A stretch of DNA of 64,000 nt. Origin: G963668345 sp965226215 (GTDB lineage: Bacteria; Acidobacteriota; Terriglobia; Bryobacterales; UBA6623). The DNA is taken from positions 3,658,001-3,722,000 of the forward strand of contig CBDDCH010000002.1 in NCBI GenBank assembly GCA_965226215.1. Reading direction: 5' to 3'. Within the stretch, counting starts at the first letter, position 1. Each line of letters begins with the position of its first letter. Positions 25,220 through 34,207 of this stretch are shown piece after piece. Position numbers and translations under genes: made by a program. A model generated the notes under the pieces. It was not told where the DNA came from. It did no database searches and was given only the letters and a program-made list of their open reading frames with translations.

Positions 25220-26925
25220 AACAGGGGGATGGGACAGAACACGAGTTGAACTTGCTGCTGGAGGACTACGGAAAGAGTTCTCGGCAGTGGTGGGAGACAG
25301 TTCATTCGGAAGTCCATTCCTCGCCGAACGCGATTCTCCGAGATCGCGATTCGCGGAACCCCCGTAGCGCCAAGGCCGACCGTCTCGCAGTCATCCTGCT
25401 TCTAGAAGACTATCCTTCGCGAGCCGAGCGCTGGCTGTCGCAATTCTCGTCAGCGAAGGTCCTCCGAGATAGGGACGACAACGCCGACCGGTCACCTTCA
25501 GACGCCACGCTCTCACCCTTGAACTTGCTTTTGGAGGGCTACGCTCCGGGAGCGCGGTTCTTGCTCCAGCTTCAGGAAAGTTCCGGGAAGGCTTTCGACT
25601 CGAATGGGCCTTCCAAGTCGAGAACGAGGGCGGAGCTTCCCCTGCAACCTTCGGCCTCCGCCGCGCTGCCGGGTGTCACTGCCAAGGTCGCCGAAGCAGG
25701 GTTGGATTCGGAGGCGCGGAAGCAAGCCTCCTCACAAGAGCCTCAAGCAGACGCACAGATTACCCGCCCCGTAGCCGCGCCGAGCGCCCCCGAAGAGGTG
25801 CCAGGCGTTCCCGGCGACGAGCCGGAGATTCGTCTACTGCTCAGATGGGGCGACTACATCGAGCCTTGGCGAAGACGAGGCAACGCGATTTCGGCGACCG
25901 TTCACGTCCTGGGGGTTTTACTTGTCCTGCTGCACTCCGCGCTGGCTCCGCGCGGAGTATTGCGGTCGACAGATCTGACCCAGCAACAGGAAATCAGTCT
26001 GTTTGCCCCAACAGCGGAGCAGCTTGCTCGGCTGACGCAGCCCCTGGCCGGGGAGGGTCCGCCGACAAAAGAATTTCGCGGAGCGCCGGAAGAAGCTCGC
26101 CCGCTGCTTGTGCTGCCGCAGATCATCGAACGCGAACCTCCGGTCGCCGAACCGGAACCTGCGCCGGATCCTCAACTGGAAGAGGAAACCACGCCTCCCG
26201 AACCCGAGCCGTCCGAAGCCGAAGCGGCCGCTCCTAAACCTTTGGAAACCGAAGAACCTGTAGAAACGCCCGCCGCGCAGAGCCCCAGCCCGGGGGAATT
26301 CCGCAGGGGCAGAGAGTTCGCGCGGGGGCCGACCGAGCTACCCGCCCCACGGGCCGCCTCTCGTCCGCTCGAAAAGCCCCAACTAGTGCTCGAAGATCCC
26401 AAAGCCAGTATGCCGAGCCGGCCGGGGCCTGTACAGCTTGGCAGCCTGGAGTTCAGTGCTCGAACGGGTAAAATTGCCGAGGGGGCCCTGCGGCAGCTCA
26501 GGGAGGGCGGTGTGCGTCAAGCGGTGGGAGACGGCTTTGGAACTGGGGGCTTAGGCGGTTATCTACCTCCCTCGCCCGGCAACACGGGCAGCAATCTCGA
26601 GCTGCTCAGCGACCCCCAAGGGGTGGACTTCCGCCCCTACTTGCTGCAGATACTTGCTACCGTCCGCCGAAACTGGATTGCCGTGATCCCCGAGAGTGCA
26701 CGATTGGGGATGAGCCGGGGCCGGGTCGCCATCCAATTCGCGATCGGAAGCGACGGCTCCGTCCCCAAGCTGGTTATCGCTACATCTTCCGGTGCAACGT
26801 CTCTCGACCGAGCAGCGGTCGCCGGCATCAGCGCCTCCAACCCGTTTCCTCCTCTGCCGGCGGATTATTCCGGAAAAGACATCCGACTACAATTTCAATT
26901 TCGCTACAACATCAAGGGGCAGTGA
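25216..26925 (+). CDS. TonB-like energy transducer with repeated LLLEDY motifs in its cytoplasmic tail
   Basis: A 569-residue protein in four parts. The N-terminal tail (1-220) carries LNLLLEDY at 11-18, VILLLEDY at 59-66, LNLLLEGY at 102-109 and the weaker IRLLLRWGDY at 205-214; after each of the first two comes a Trp and then LRDRD (about 41-45 and 83-87). One membrane helix follows at about 224-243, then a long Pro/Glu-rich periplasm-spanning region (about 290-400), then a TonB C-terminal domain (about 470-569) ending FQFRYNIKGQ. TonB proteins couple the inner-membrane proton gradient to outer-membrane receptors. The start GTG 25216 overlaps the preceding stop, making it the last gene of the lipid A operon. 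The tail is far longer than in ordinary TonB. Confidence 0.75.
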   Translation: MKQGDGTEHELNLLLEDYGKSSRQWWETVHSEVHSSPNAILRDRDSRNPRSAKADRLAVILLLEDYPSRAERWLSQFSSAKVLRDRDDNADRSPSDATLSPLNLLLEGYAPGARFLLQLQESSGKAFDSNGPSKSRTRAELPLQPSASAALPGVTAKVAEAGLDSEARKQASSQEPQADAQITRPVAAPSAPEEVPGVPGDEPEIRLLLRWGDYIEPWRRRGNAISATVHVLGVLLVLLHSALAPRGVLRSTDLTQQQEISLFAPTAEQLARLTQPLAGEGPPTKEFRGAPEEARPLLVLPQIIEREPPVAEPEPAPDPQLEEETTPPEPEPSEAEAAAPKPLETEEPVETPAAQSPSPGEFRRGREFARGPTELPAPRAASRPLEKPQLVLEDPKASMPSRPGPVQLGSLEFSARTGKIAEGALRQLREGGVRQAVGDGFGTGGLGGYLPPSPGNTGSNLELLSDPQGVDFRPYLLQILATVRRNWIAVIPESARLGMSRGRVAIQFAIGSDGSVPKLVIATSSGATSLDRAAVAGISASNPFPPLPADYSGKDIRLQFQFRYNIKGQ

Positions 26926-27148
26926 GGCGGGCCATTCGTCGCTGACTAGCCGCCGTTCTCACGACAAAACTGTAGCGACAAGTCGCTGCGCCGTGTCGGC
27001 CCGTCCAGACCGTTCGCTGAACACTCGCCGCCGACAGCCCGGCGACAAATCGTCACCGGGACGTGGCGTCGCAGTCTTGCGTGCTGGAGTGAACCCCAAA
27101 AATGAGACAGTCGTGATAGCGACACTTTAGCCGGGAAAGGAACTGCGA

Positions 27149-27496
27149 GTGGGCAAGAGACGAGTTTACAAGTTTCCCGAAGAATACCGGAAGATGGCAC
27201 TGGAGCGGCTGAAAAGCTGCCAGAGCGTGACAGCGCTGTCGAAGGAGCTGGGGATTCACCGAGGGCTGCTGTACAGGTGGCGAAATCGGATGGAGCCGAC
27301 GGAGGAGGGGCCCGGTCCGCCGGTCGCCTCCCGCGAGCGGGAACTGCGCCAGGAGATCCGCGCGTTGCAGCGTCTGTTGGGGGATAAGACGCTGGAAGTG
27401 GATTTTTTCAAAGGCGCCTTCGAAAAAATCGAGGCTCGACGCCACGGCAGCGGCAGCTGTGGCGAGAAGGCGTCTACGACCAAATCCGGGAGTTGA
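27149..27496 (+). CDS. IS3 OrfA, helix-turn-helix protein
   Basis: A 115-residue OrfA starting at GTG 27149 with GGGAAAGGA upstream. The N-terminal segment (ALERLKSCQSVTALSKELGI then HRGLLYRWRNRM) is the helix-turn-helix that binds the element ends, followed by a leucine-zipper-like stretch (ELRQEIRALQRLLGDKTLEV). Near the end a six-A run (GAAAAAATC, about 27424) would allow a -1 slip onto the OrfB frame, giving the OrfAB transposase; after the slip the reading continues NRGSTPRQRQLWREGVYDQI and then OrfB. Confidence 0.88.
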   Translation: MGKRRVYKFPEEYRKMALERLKSCQSVTALSKELGIHRGLLYRWRNRMEPTEEGPGPPVASRERELRQEIRALQRLLGDKTLEVDFFKGAFEKIEARRHGSGSCGEKASTTKSGS

Positions 27497-28566
27497 TGCC
27501 GCTGCAAGGCAGACTGAGTGTCGAGCGGATGTGCCGGCTGGCCCCAGTGAGCCGGGCTGGTTTCTATCGGTCATTCAAAGAGCAGATGCCGCTGGAAGAA
27601 GACATGGAAGTGCGGTCGGCGATCCAGGAGGTTGCCCTCGAACATCGGCGACGCTATGGCTACCGCAGGGTCGCGGCGGAACTCCGCCGGCGGGGGATGG
27701 TGGTGAACCACAAGCGCGTGGCGCGGATCATGCGCCAGGACGGGTTGCTCGGGGTCCAACCCCGGGCGTTCGTGGCCACCACGGAGGCCGATCATCCGCT
27801 GCAGGTTTACCTCAACCTAGCCGCCCGCATCAAGCTGACCGGGATCAATCAGCTGTGGGTGGCCGACATCACCCACATCCGGCTGAAGGCCGAGTTCGTT
27901 TATCTGGCCGTGGTCTTGGACGCCTACTCGCGGAAGGTGGTGGGCTGGGCGCTGGAGAGAACGCTGGCCGCCCGCTTGCCGCTGGCGGCACTGGAGCAGG
28001 CGATGGCCGAACGGCAACCGCCGCCCGGCCTGGTCCATCACTCCGATCGCGGTGTGCAGTACGCTTCCGGCGCCTACGTGAGGAGCTTGCGCCGCCAGCA
28101 AGCGATCCCCAGCATGAGTCGGCCGGCGAACCCCTACGACAATGCCAGTTGTGAGAGCTTCATCAAGACGCTCAAGCGGGAGGAGATCTACGTCAACGAT
28201 TATCAGGATCTCGATCACCTGCGCGCGAACATCGAGGACTTCATCGAGCGCTACTACAACCGCTGCCGTCTGCATTCGGCGCTGGGCTATCGGCCCCCCG
28301 AGGAGTTCGAGCGGGCCGCCGGGACGAAGGCGGCTTGCGCCGGAGCGACGATGAGTTTTTTTAGGCAGCAGGAGATCTATCGATCCGATGGGAAGGGGTT
28401 GCTGAACGAGAAGCCGACCGCAGCCGGCTCCCCGAACCATCGTTTCGATGAGTCTCCGGCCGGCTATTCCTCGGCGGGTTGGTCTCCACCAGAGCCCGCC
28501 TCCGCTTCACCCGCCGAGGACCATGCTAGAACAGAAGAGGCTATGGGGAGAAGGAAAAACCATTGA
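27493..28566 (+). CDS. IS3 OrfB, DDE transposase (rve integrase fold)
   Basis: A 357-residue OrfB when counted from the TTG overlapping the orfA stop; the functional product is probably the frameshift fusion beginning upstream. Catalytic residues are Asp in LWVADITHI, Asp in VHHSDRGVQYAS and Glu in NASCESFIKTLKRE, with the usual ARIMRQDGLLG region before. After the normal IS3 end (HSALGYRPPEEFE) there is an unusually long tail of about 80 residues, Ser/Pro rich, that reaches almost to the right terminus. Confidence 0.9.
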   Translation: MMPLQGRLSVERMCRLAPVSRAGFYRSFKEQMPLEEDMEVRSAIQEVALEHRRRYGYRRVAAELRRRGMVVNHKRVARIMRQDGLLGVQPRAFVATTEADHPLQVYLNLAARIKLTGINQLWVADITHIRLKAEFVYLAVVLDAYSRKVVGWALERTLAARLPLAALEQAMAERQPPPGLVHHSDRGVQYASGAYVRSLRRQQAIPSMSRPANPYDNASCESFIKTLKREEIYVNDYQDLDHLRANIEDFIERYYNRCRLHSALGYRPPEEFERAAGTKAACAGATMSFFRQQEIYRSDGKGLLNEKPTAAGSPNHRFDESPAGYSSAGWSPPEPASASPAEDHARTEEAMGRRKNH

Positions 28567-28756
28567 ACGGCGAGTGTCGCTACCGCCGATTGTCTCAGCG
28601 GAGGGGTTCACCCCAGTGCCGTGTCGCCATTCGTGGCGACATCGAGTCGCACGGACGATCGTGTCTGTACTGATGCCTAACAAAAACGACGCGTCATTGT
28701 TTCGATCTCGGACAGCAGTGATTCGGTCTCGAAGCCGTCGCGCCGGCATCCATCCT

Positions 28757-29488
28757 TCAGATTCTCGGGATTGTGGGCGTGATGATCAGCTCAGCCACAG
28801 TTGCGCGTGGGTGAAGGGTAGCCACGAATAGCGCTGCCGTGGCCAGATCTTCCGGTTGGAGCATGCTCTGGCGGGTTTCAGGGGGTGGAACTACCGGGCG
28901 GTCCTCCATCAGCGGAGTGTTCACTTCGCCCGGACAGATCAGGCAAGAACGGATTCCCCGCGGTCCTTCTTCGAGGTTGACCGTTCGACTAAGCCCGGAA
29001 AGACCGAATTTTGCCGCGATGTAGCTCGCTCCGCTGAGTGTGTTGGCCTGGACACCGGCCGTCGAAGAAATGTTGATGATCAGACCTTCGCCGCGTGCTC
29101 TCATTCCGGGGAGAACTTCGTGAAGGCAATAGTAAGCTCCCTTGAGATTTACGTCGACGATGCTGTCGAAGTCATCGGTCGACAATTCCTCGAGCGAGCG
29201 GCGCGAAACGTTGATGCCTGCGTTATTGACCAGGATATCGACGGATCCCAGTTGTTGCTCGCTCCATTCGACCATCTCGCTAACGGCTTCACGGTCGGCG
29301 ATGTTGGCGGGCCTCAACAGAACTCGCTGGGCCGCCTCACCCGCGGCCTGCCGGGTTGCGTCCAACTTTTCTCTGGTTCTACCGACGGCAACGACTCGGG
29401 CGCCTTCCTGAGCGAAACACACTGTTATGGCCTGTCCGATCCCGCTGCCCGCCCCGGTCACGATGGCCGTTTTCCCTTCCAACTTCAT
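28757..29488 (-). CDS. Short-chain dehydrogenase/reductase
   Basis: A 243-residue classical SDR: NAD(P)-binding TGAGSGIG (residues 11-18), NNAG (about 88-91), catalytic Ser in INISSTAG and the YxxxK motif as YIAAKFGLSG. The GRTREK after the second strand suggests NADP preference. The nearest gene in the same orientation is a class III aminotransferase over 100 bp further upstream. The substrate is unknown. Confidence 0.85.
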   Translation of the reverse strand: MKLEGKTAIVTGAGSGIGQAITVCFAQEGARVVAVGRTREKLDATRQAAGEAAQRVLLRPANIADREAVSEMVEWSEQQLGSVDILVNNAGINVSRRSLEELSTDDFDSIVDVNLKGAYYCLHEVLPGMRARGEGLIINISSTAGVQANTLSGASYIAAKFGLSGLSRTVNLEEGPRGIRSCLICPGEVNTPLMEDRPVVPPPETRQSMLQPEDLATAALFVATLHPRATVAELIITPTIPRI

Positions 29489-29609
29489 CGCTGTTCTCCG
29501 TCCGTTCCTTTTTTCGCTCCAGCAGCTCGCCGAAGATTTGCGCGGGTTGTACAGATCCAGTCTTTAGCCGGCAGGGCAACAAAGAGAGTGACACCACCGA
29601 ATTGCGGAC

Positions 29610-31073
29610 TTAACGCTTCGAGGAGACAGCCGCGGGCTGTTCGGTGGCGGGTCGCGTCGCTACGACTTCCGCTAGGGCATCTCCCAGAGCCTGAATCCCC
29701 TCGACCAAAGCATCAACCGGGATCACCAGCGGGGGGGACACCTTGAGATAGGCCCCGTTGGTATGAAACAGCATCACACCTTGACGGACCGCGGCCCAGA
29801 TCCAGTCCCAGGCTAATTCGGCGGCAGGCTGCCCGGTTACCGGGTCCTGCACGTGAACCGCTTGGAGCAGCCCCAACCCAGTCACATCGTATATGTATTC
29901 CGGAAAGCGGGCCTGCAGCTTGCGCAACTCCTCGCGGGCTAGCTTGCCTTTCTCTTCCGCGGCCTCGACCAACCCCTCGTCCTCGATTACCTTGAGATTG
30001 GCTAGGGCAGCCGCGCAGGAAAGAGGATGGGCCGCGTGGGTGGTCATGATTTCGCCCGGCGCGAGAATGTCCAAGACCTCAGCCGGGCCAAGGACTGCCG
30101 CCAAGGGCAGACTTGACGTCACGCCCTTCCCGATGCAAATCAAATCCGGCTGCACGCCATAGTGTTCGAAGGCGAACCACTTCCCTGTCCTTCCAAAGCC
30201 GGTTTGAACTTCGTCAAAGATAAGCAGCGCGTCATGCTGTTCGGTCCAACGTCGCAACGTTTCGACGTAGGAGACCGGCAGGGGAAGGCCCGTCCTGCCC
30301 TGAACGCTTTCTACAAATACCCCCGCAACCTGTTCAGGCGTTACTCCGGAAGCGGCCAGATCCTCCATGCTGCGCTCAAAAAACTCCTCCCAATCGGGTG
30401 GGTTGCGCTCAGCCTCGTCGTCGGCGACGCGCGGAAAGGGCAGGTGGTGAATGAACGGGCACGGATCAGGCAACCAAGGCTTGGCGGCACTGGTTCCCGA
30501 GAGCTGATGAGCACCCAATGTCCATCCGTGGTAGTCGCCCGAGAAGGTGAGAATGTGATTCTTACCGGAGTTCCGGCGCATTCCCCAGATCCGCGCCAAA
30601 CGGAGGGCAGCCTCGATCGCCTCCGACCCTACGGTCCAGAAGTAGACCTTTTCCATGCCCGGCGGCGCCAACTCTAGCAGGCGCTCAGCTAGCTCCACGC
30701 GGAGGGACGAGACAAAGTTGAACTGCGCGAGTACGCCGGACTCGACGTGCTTGGCCAACGCCGCCCGCACTGCCGGGTGCCCATGTCCGCTGTTGGCGGC
30801 GACCGCGGTGGAGGTGAAGTCAATCCAGCAGTTCCCTTGTCCGTCGTAGACCTGGTAGCCTTCGGCGCGCTCCCACGCGATCGGGGGCTGAAAAGAGTTG
30901 ACGATAGGAATCGTGCGATCGGTGTTTTCGAGTGTTTTCAAGGAACCCGGGGCCGGCAGGTCGGTCACAATCCGCCGGTGTGCGGTTTCGATCCGCGGGC
31001 CTGGCTCCGGCTTCTGCCGCAAGGAGTTCCTGAGAACGCTGGGCGCTGGATGTATAACGGGCGGTTTGTTCAT
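29610..31073 (-). CDS. Class III aminotransferase (GABA transaminase-like)
   Basis: A 487-residue PLP-dependent omega-aminotransferase. Landmarks are GSEAIEAALRLAR (phosphate binding), FSGDYHGWTLGA, the acidic LLIFDEVQTGFGRTG (Asp to the pyridine nitrogen) and the Schiff-base Lys in LICIGKGVTSSLPLAAVLG, then TTHAAHPLSCAAALANL. The N-terminal 60 residues are longer than usual. The closest functional names are 4-aminobutyrate or acetylornithine-type aminotransferases; the choice cannot be made from the sequence. Confidence 0.85.
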   Translation of the reverse strand: MNKPPVIHPAPSVLRNSLRQKPEPGPRIETAHRRIVTDLPAPGSLKTLENTDRTIPIVNSFQPPIAWERAEGYQVYDGQGNCWIDFTSTAVAANSGHGHPAVRAALAKHVESGVLAQFNFVSSLRVELAERLLELAPPGMEKVYFWTVGSEAIEAALRLARIWGMRRNSGKNHILTFSGDYHGWTLGAHQLSGTSAAKPWLPDPCPFIHHLPFPRVADDEAERNPPDWEEFFERSMEDLAASGVTPEQVAGVFVESVQGRTGLPLPVSYVETLRRWTEQHDALLIFDEVQTGFGRTGKWFAFEHYGVQPDLICIGKGVTSSLPLAAVLGPAEVLDILAPGEIMTTHAAHPLSCAAALANLKVIEDEGLVEAAEEKGKLAREELRKLQARFPEYIYDVTGLGLLQAVHVQDPVTGQPAAELAWDWIWAAVRQGVMLFHTNGAYLKVSPPLVIPVDALVEGIQALGDALAEVVATRPATEQPAAVSSKR

Positions 31074-31257
31074 GGGCGACTCCTCTCGGCTTCAGCAATC
31101 GCGAAACTGCTATTGCCTATTTTAGCGGCAAAAACATAGCCGCCAACTGGTCACAACTTAGCCGCCAACACCCATGCCGAACGACTGAAACGGTGGGAGT
31201 CACACCCCCAAGCGTTGCACACGCATCGGCAGGAGCGTATCCTCTTCCTTGGTACTC

Positions 31258-31378
31258 CATTTCATAAATACACTCACGTTTCGGGCGAGGGCAGGCGGGC
31301 ACAGCATGCTGTGCCCGAAGTTCCCGATCGTCCGCCTGGCTTCTAAATCTAAATATACGTGACCGAACTTATGAAATG
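31258..31378. repeat. 121-bp palindromic (MITE-like) element
   Basis: Outer arms CATTTCATAA (31258-31267) and TTATGAAATG (31369-31378) are perfect complements, and the centre is the 22-base palindrome CGGGCACAGCATGCTGTGCC plus CG (31296-31317); GCAGGCGG and CCGCCTG lie between. It sits in the 350-base gap between the divergent aminotransferase and dioxygenase genes. It has no coding capacity. Confidence 0.75.
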
Positions 31379-31437
31379 CCCTACTTAGTCGTCAAACACT
31401 CGAAATCGTAACTGCGGGGCCTAGAATGGGAGGTTCC

Positions 31438-32295
31438 ATGTCAGATCTTGATCTCGATCGACACGTCGCTGAATTGGAAAAGGACGGTTACACCGTCGTG
31501 CCCGACGTCATGTCAGACTCGGAACGAACCGCCATGCGGCAAGCGATGCATGAGACGCTTGACGCGGAACAGGAAATCGCCCGCAGGTTCCGCTCGCAGA
31601 CCGAGGACCTCTTGCATTGCTTTAATGTTCAGAGTAAACATCCTTTCTTTTATGGATTTCCCCTTCGTTCCCCTAAGCCGCTCCAGGTCGCCCGCAAAGT
31701 GCTGGGCGAGGACATGTTCATCCATAACGCGGCGATCCGCATCCCGCTGCCGACCGGCAGCAAAGAGACCATGCGGATGGGCGGGCAGCTCCATGTCGAT
31801 TGGCACGACTTTACCGTCTTGCCCTTCGTTGGGGGCAAGCATTATCCGTTAGCGGTTCAATCCGCCTGGTGTATTTCTGAATTCACCAAGGAGAATGGCG
31901 GCACCTTGGTCTGGCCTGGATCGCACCTCTCTCTGGAAGCACCGTTCCAGGATTCGAGTACCCTGCCACCGGGATATATATCTCTGGAAGCACCGGCCGG
32001 GGCGGTTGTCATGTGGGACTCGGCTCTCTGGCACACAGCCGGGGTAAATCACAGCAATGAGCCACGCTATGCCGTCATCACCTACTTCCAACGTGTTTGG
32101 CTCAAGGGTTTCAACGATTGTCACCACTTCGCTTCACCGGAAGTGCGCGCCCAAATGACCGAGGAGGAGCGGCGCCTCTGGGGCCTTGCCGGCACGATCC
32201 CGCCGGGCACGCAGCTCCGCGGGATGACTCCCGAGCAAATCGCCGCGCTTACGCCGGAAGAGAAGTTGGTGCTCAACCTTCCCGTTTACGTTTGA
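31438..32295 (+). CDS. Phytanoyl-CoA dioxygenase-family protein
   Basis: A 285-residue Fe(II)/2-oxoglutarate oxygenase of the PhyH type. The iron ligands are His and Asp in LHVDWHD (about residues 119-125) and the distal His in WDSALWHTAGVN (about 198-209), with an Arg nearby in EPRYAVIT for 2-oxoglutarate. The ATG at 31438 is preferred over the one twelve bases upstream because GGAGG lies five bases before it. Members hydroxylate acyl-CoAs, small metabolites or antibiotics; the substrate is unknown. Confidence 0.82.
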   Translation: MSDLDLDRHVAELEKDGYTVVPDVMSDSERTAMRQAMHETLDAEQEIARRFRSQTEDLLHCFNVQSKHPFFYGFPLRSPKPLQVARKVLGEDMFIHNAAIRIPLPTGSKETMRMGGQLHVDWHDFTVLPFVGGKHYPLAVQSAWCISEFTKENGGTLVWPGSHLSLEAPFQDSSTLPPGYISLEAPAGAVVMWDSALWHTAGVNHSNEPRYAVITYFQRVWLKGFNDCHHFASPEVRAQMTEEERRLWGLAGTIPPGTQLRGMTPEQIAALTPEEKLVLNLPVYV

Positions 32296-32394
32296 TGCGA
32301 AGCCGCCGAGCGGCAAACAGCACAACCCCGGCAAATCCAGTTTCAATCTATGTGGCTGCCGGCCCGGCCGATGAGCGACGGGCGGCTAGCGAGA

Positions 32395-32452
32395 TCGATG
32401 TCGCCACGAATGGCGACACGGCACGCAAGAATGCGTGCGCCACAAGCAAACG
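32395..32452 (-). repeat. Dispersed palindrome copy D
   Basis: TGTCGCCACGAATGGCGACA followed by GGCACGCAAGAATGCGTGCG is the reverse complement of the repeat at about 9628-9672. It lies between the dioxygenase and the FAD oxidoreductase and is one of four clear members in this window, the others being in the 5453 composite, at 9630 and around the IS3 element. Confidence 0.8.
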
Positions 32453-32494
32453 ACCACAGGTCTTTCAGAAACCCGAGACACTCAGGCCTTTTCA

Positions 32495-34047
32495 ATGACA
32501 AAGGACGCGGACTGCATCATCATTGGCGCGGGACACAACGGCCTCGTGGCGACCTGGTATCTGGCGCGCGCCGGCTTGAAGGTCATCGTTCTGGAGCGGC
32601 GCAGCGTCGTCGGGGGCGCGGCGGTAACCGAGGAGCTGTTTCCCGGCTACCGCCTGAGCGTCTGCTCTTATCTTTGCCACATTTTGCAGCGAAAGATCAT
32701 CGACGACTTGCAGCTTCGCAAGCACGGCCTCCACATCTACCCGTTGGACCCAGTCGCGTTGTCTCCGTTTGGGGACGGCAGCTACTTTTGGGTTTGGCAC
32801 GACGCCGAAAAAACAGCCCAGGAGATAGGCCGCATGTCCGGCGTCTCGGCGGCCGATGCGAACGCCTACCCGAGGTGGATTCACTTCTGGGAGCAAGCCG
32901 CGGGCTTGCTGCAACGCTATTTCTTGCAGGCACCGCCGACGGTCGAGCAGGTTGCGTCGGACGTTCAGGGTACTCCCGATGAGCAGGTTTTCGAGGCCTT
33001 GTGCGAAACTCCGCTGCGCGCCCTGGCCGCGCGTTATTTCAAAGACCGAGGGTGGCGGGCGCCGCCATAGGCAGCAGCGACTACGGGCAGATCAGTGCGC
33101 CGGGGAGCGGGCTGCCTCTTGCTTACTTCAAAACCAACTTGCTGACGGCGGACGAGGATTTCGGGATCGTGCGCGGCGGCATGGGCGGCATCACGCAGGC
33201 CATGGCGCGGTCGGTCGTATCAGCCGGCGTCGAAACTCGCACCGATACGACCGTGAATCAAGTGGAGGTGGAACAGGGAGACGTTCGAGGCGTCAAGCTC
33301 GAGAGCGGTGAGTCACTAAGCGCCCCTATCGTGCTGTCGAATGCCGATCCGAAATCGACTTTTCTATGCCTCGTTGATGAATCAGACCTGCCGGGCAACT
33401 TCGTCACCGAGGTGCGGTCGCTGACGACACGTTCCGCATCACTGAAATTCCACGCCGCACTCAAGAAGCTGCCCGACTTCTCGCGCTTTCTGCGCCCGGA
33501 CCAAGATGAATCGGCGCTCGCGATGATCCGCATTTGGCAGGACGTCGACGGAATTGAAGCGAGCTGGCGTGACGCCATGTCGGGCATCCCGACCCGCTAC
33601 CCGCTCATGCAAGTTCAGATTCCGTCCGTCGTCGACCCGACTCTGGCGCCTCCCGGCCAACACGTGATGTCAGTCTGGGTGACGTACGAGCCGGCGCACT
33701 TACGCAACGGCTCATGGGATTCAGTCAGGCAAAGCATCGGCGAAGCGCTCCTCGACGAGCTGGCAAATTACGCATCAGACATCCGCGACTGTATTGTTGA
33801 GTGGGATCTATTCACACCCGAAGACATCTCTAAACGGATGGGAATGACGGACGGCAACATCCGCCACCTGGACATGTCTCCGGGGCAAATGCTCTCCCAA
33901 AGGCCGCTGCCGGGCTGGGCAGACTACCGAACACCCATTGACGGGTTGTACTTATGCGGCGCCGGCACTCATCCGGGCGGCGAAGTAACTGGAGCGCCGG
34001 GACACAACGCGGCTCAGGCGGCGTTGTTGGCAGCTAAGAGCCTCTAG
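32495..34047 (+). pseudogene. Phytoene-desaturase-like FAD oxidoreductase with one frameshift
   Basis: The N-terminal half (from ATG 32495) has the FAD-binding CIIIGAGHNGLVATWYLARAG and VLERRSVVGGAAVTEE. It reaches YFKD and then goes out of frame and stops at 33070. The second half continues in another frame from RVAGAAIGSSDYGQISAPG to the C-terminal FAD motif LYLCGAGTHPGGEVTGAPG at about 33950. One extra C at 33046-33047 would read YFKDPRVAGAAIG and give a normal 517-residue protein. All expected motifs are otherwise kept, so the break is recent or is a sequencing error. Family members act on carotenoids or similar hydrophobic substrates. Confidence 0.8.
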
Positions 34048-34207
34048 CCCATTCAGCTCGTGGCAAAAGTGGGTTGGGGCAAAAAATGGGGACTGCCATC
34101 CGATTTTTGCAGTCCCTCCTCATATTAGAAACGAAGCAAGGGTGAGGGGGAAAATTCGCCTATCCCTACCGGCGGGGTGCAACGCGTGTTGGCAAGCCGG
34201 CGCTCCG

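Larger units (their letters stand above)
27085..28615 (+). mobile_element. Complete IS3-family element, 1531 bp, TSD GTGC
   Basis: Imperfect terminal inverted repeats of about 45 bases begin TGGAGTGAACCCC on the left and TGGGGTGAACCCC on the right, and both share TGAGACA and TAGCGACACT further in. The flanking duplication is GTGC at 27081-27084 and 28616-28619, within the 3-4 bp expected for IS3. It has two overlapping frames, orfA and orfB, in the usual order. Confidence 0.9.
27055..28660. repeat. Dispersed palindrome copy C, split by IS3
   Basis: The left half ends at GTCTTGCGTGC (27084) and the right half resumes at 28616 with GTGCCGTGTCGCCATTCG. Taking the IS3 element and one GTGC copy away joins them into the same palindrome seen at about 9630 and 32400. 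The insertion therefore happened into an existing repeat. Confidence 0.75.
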
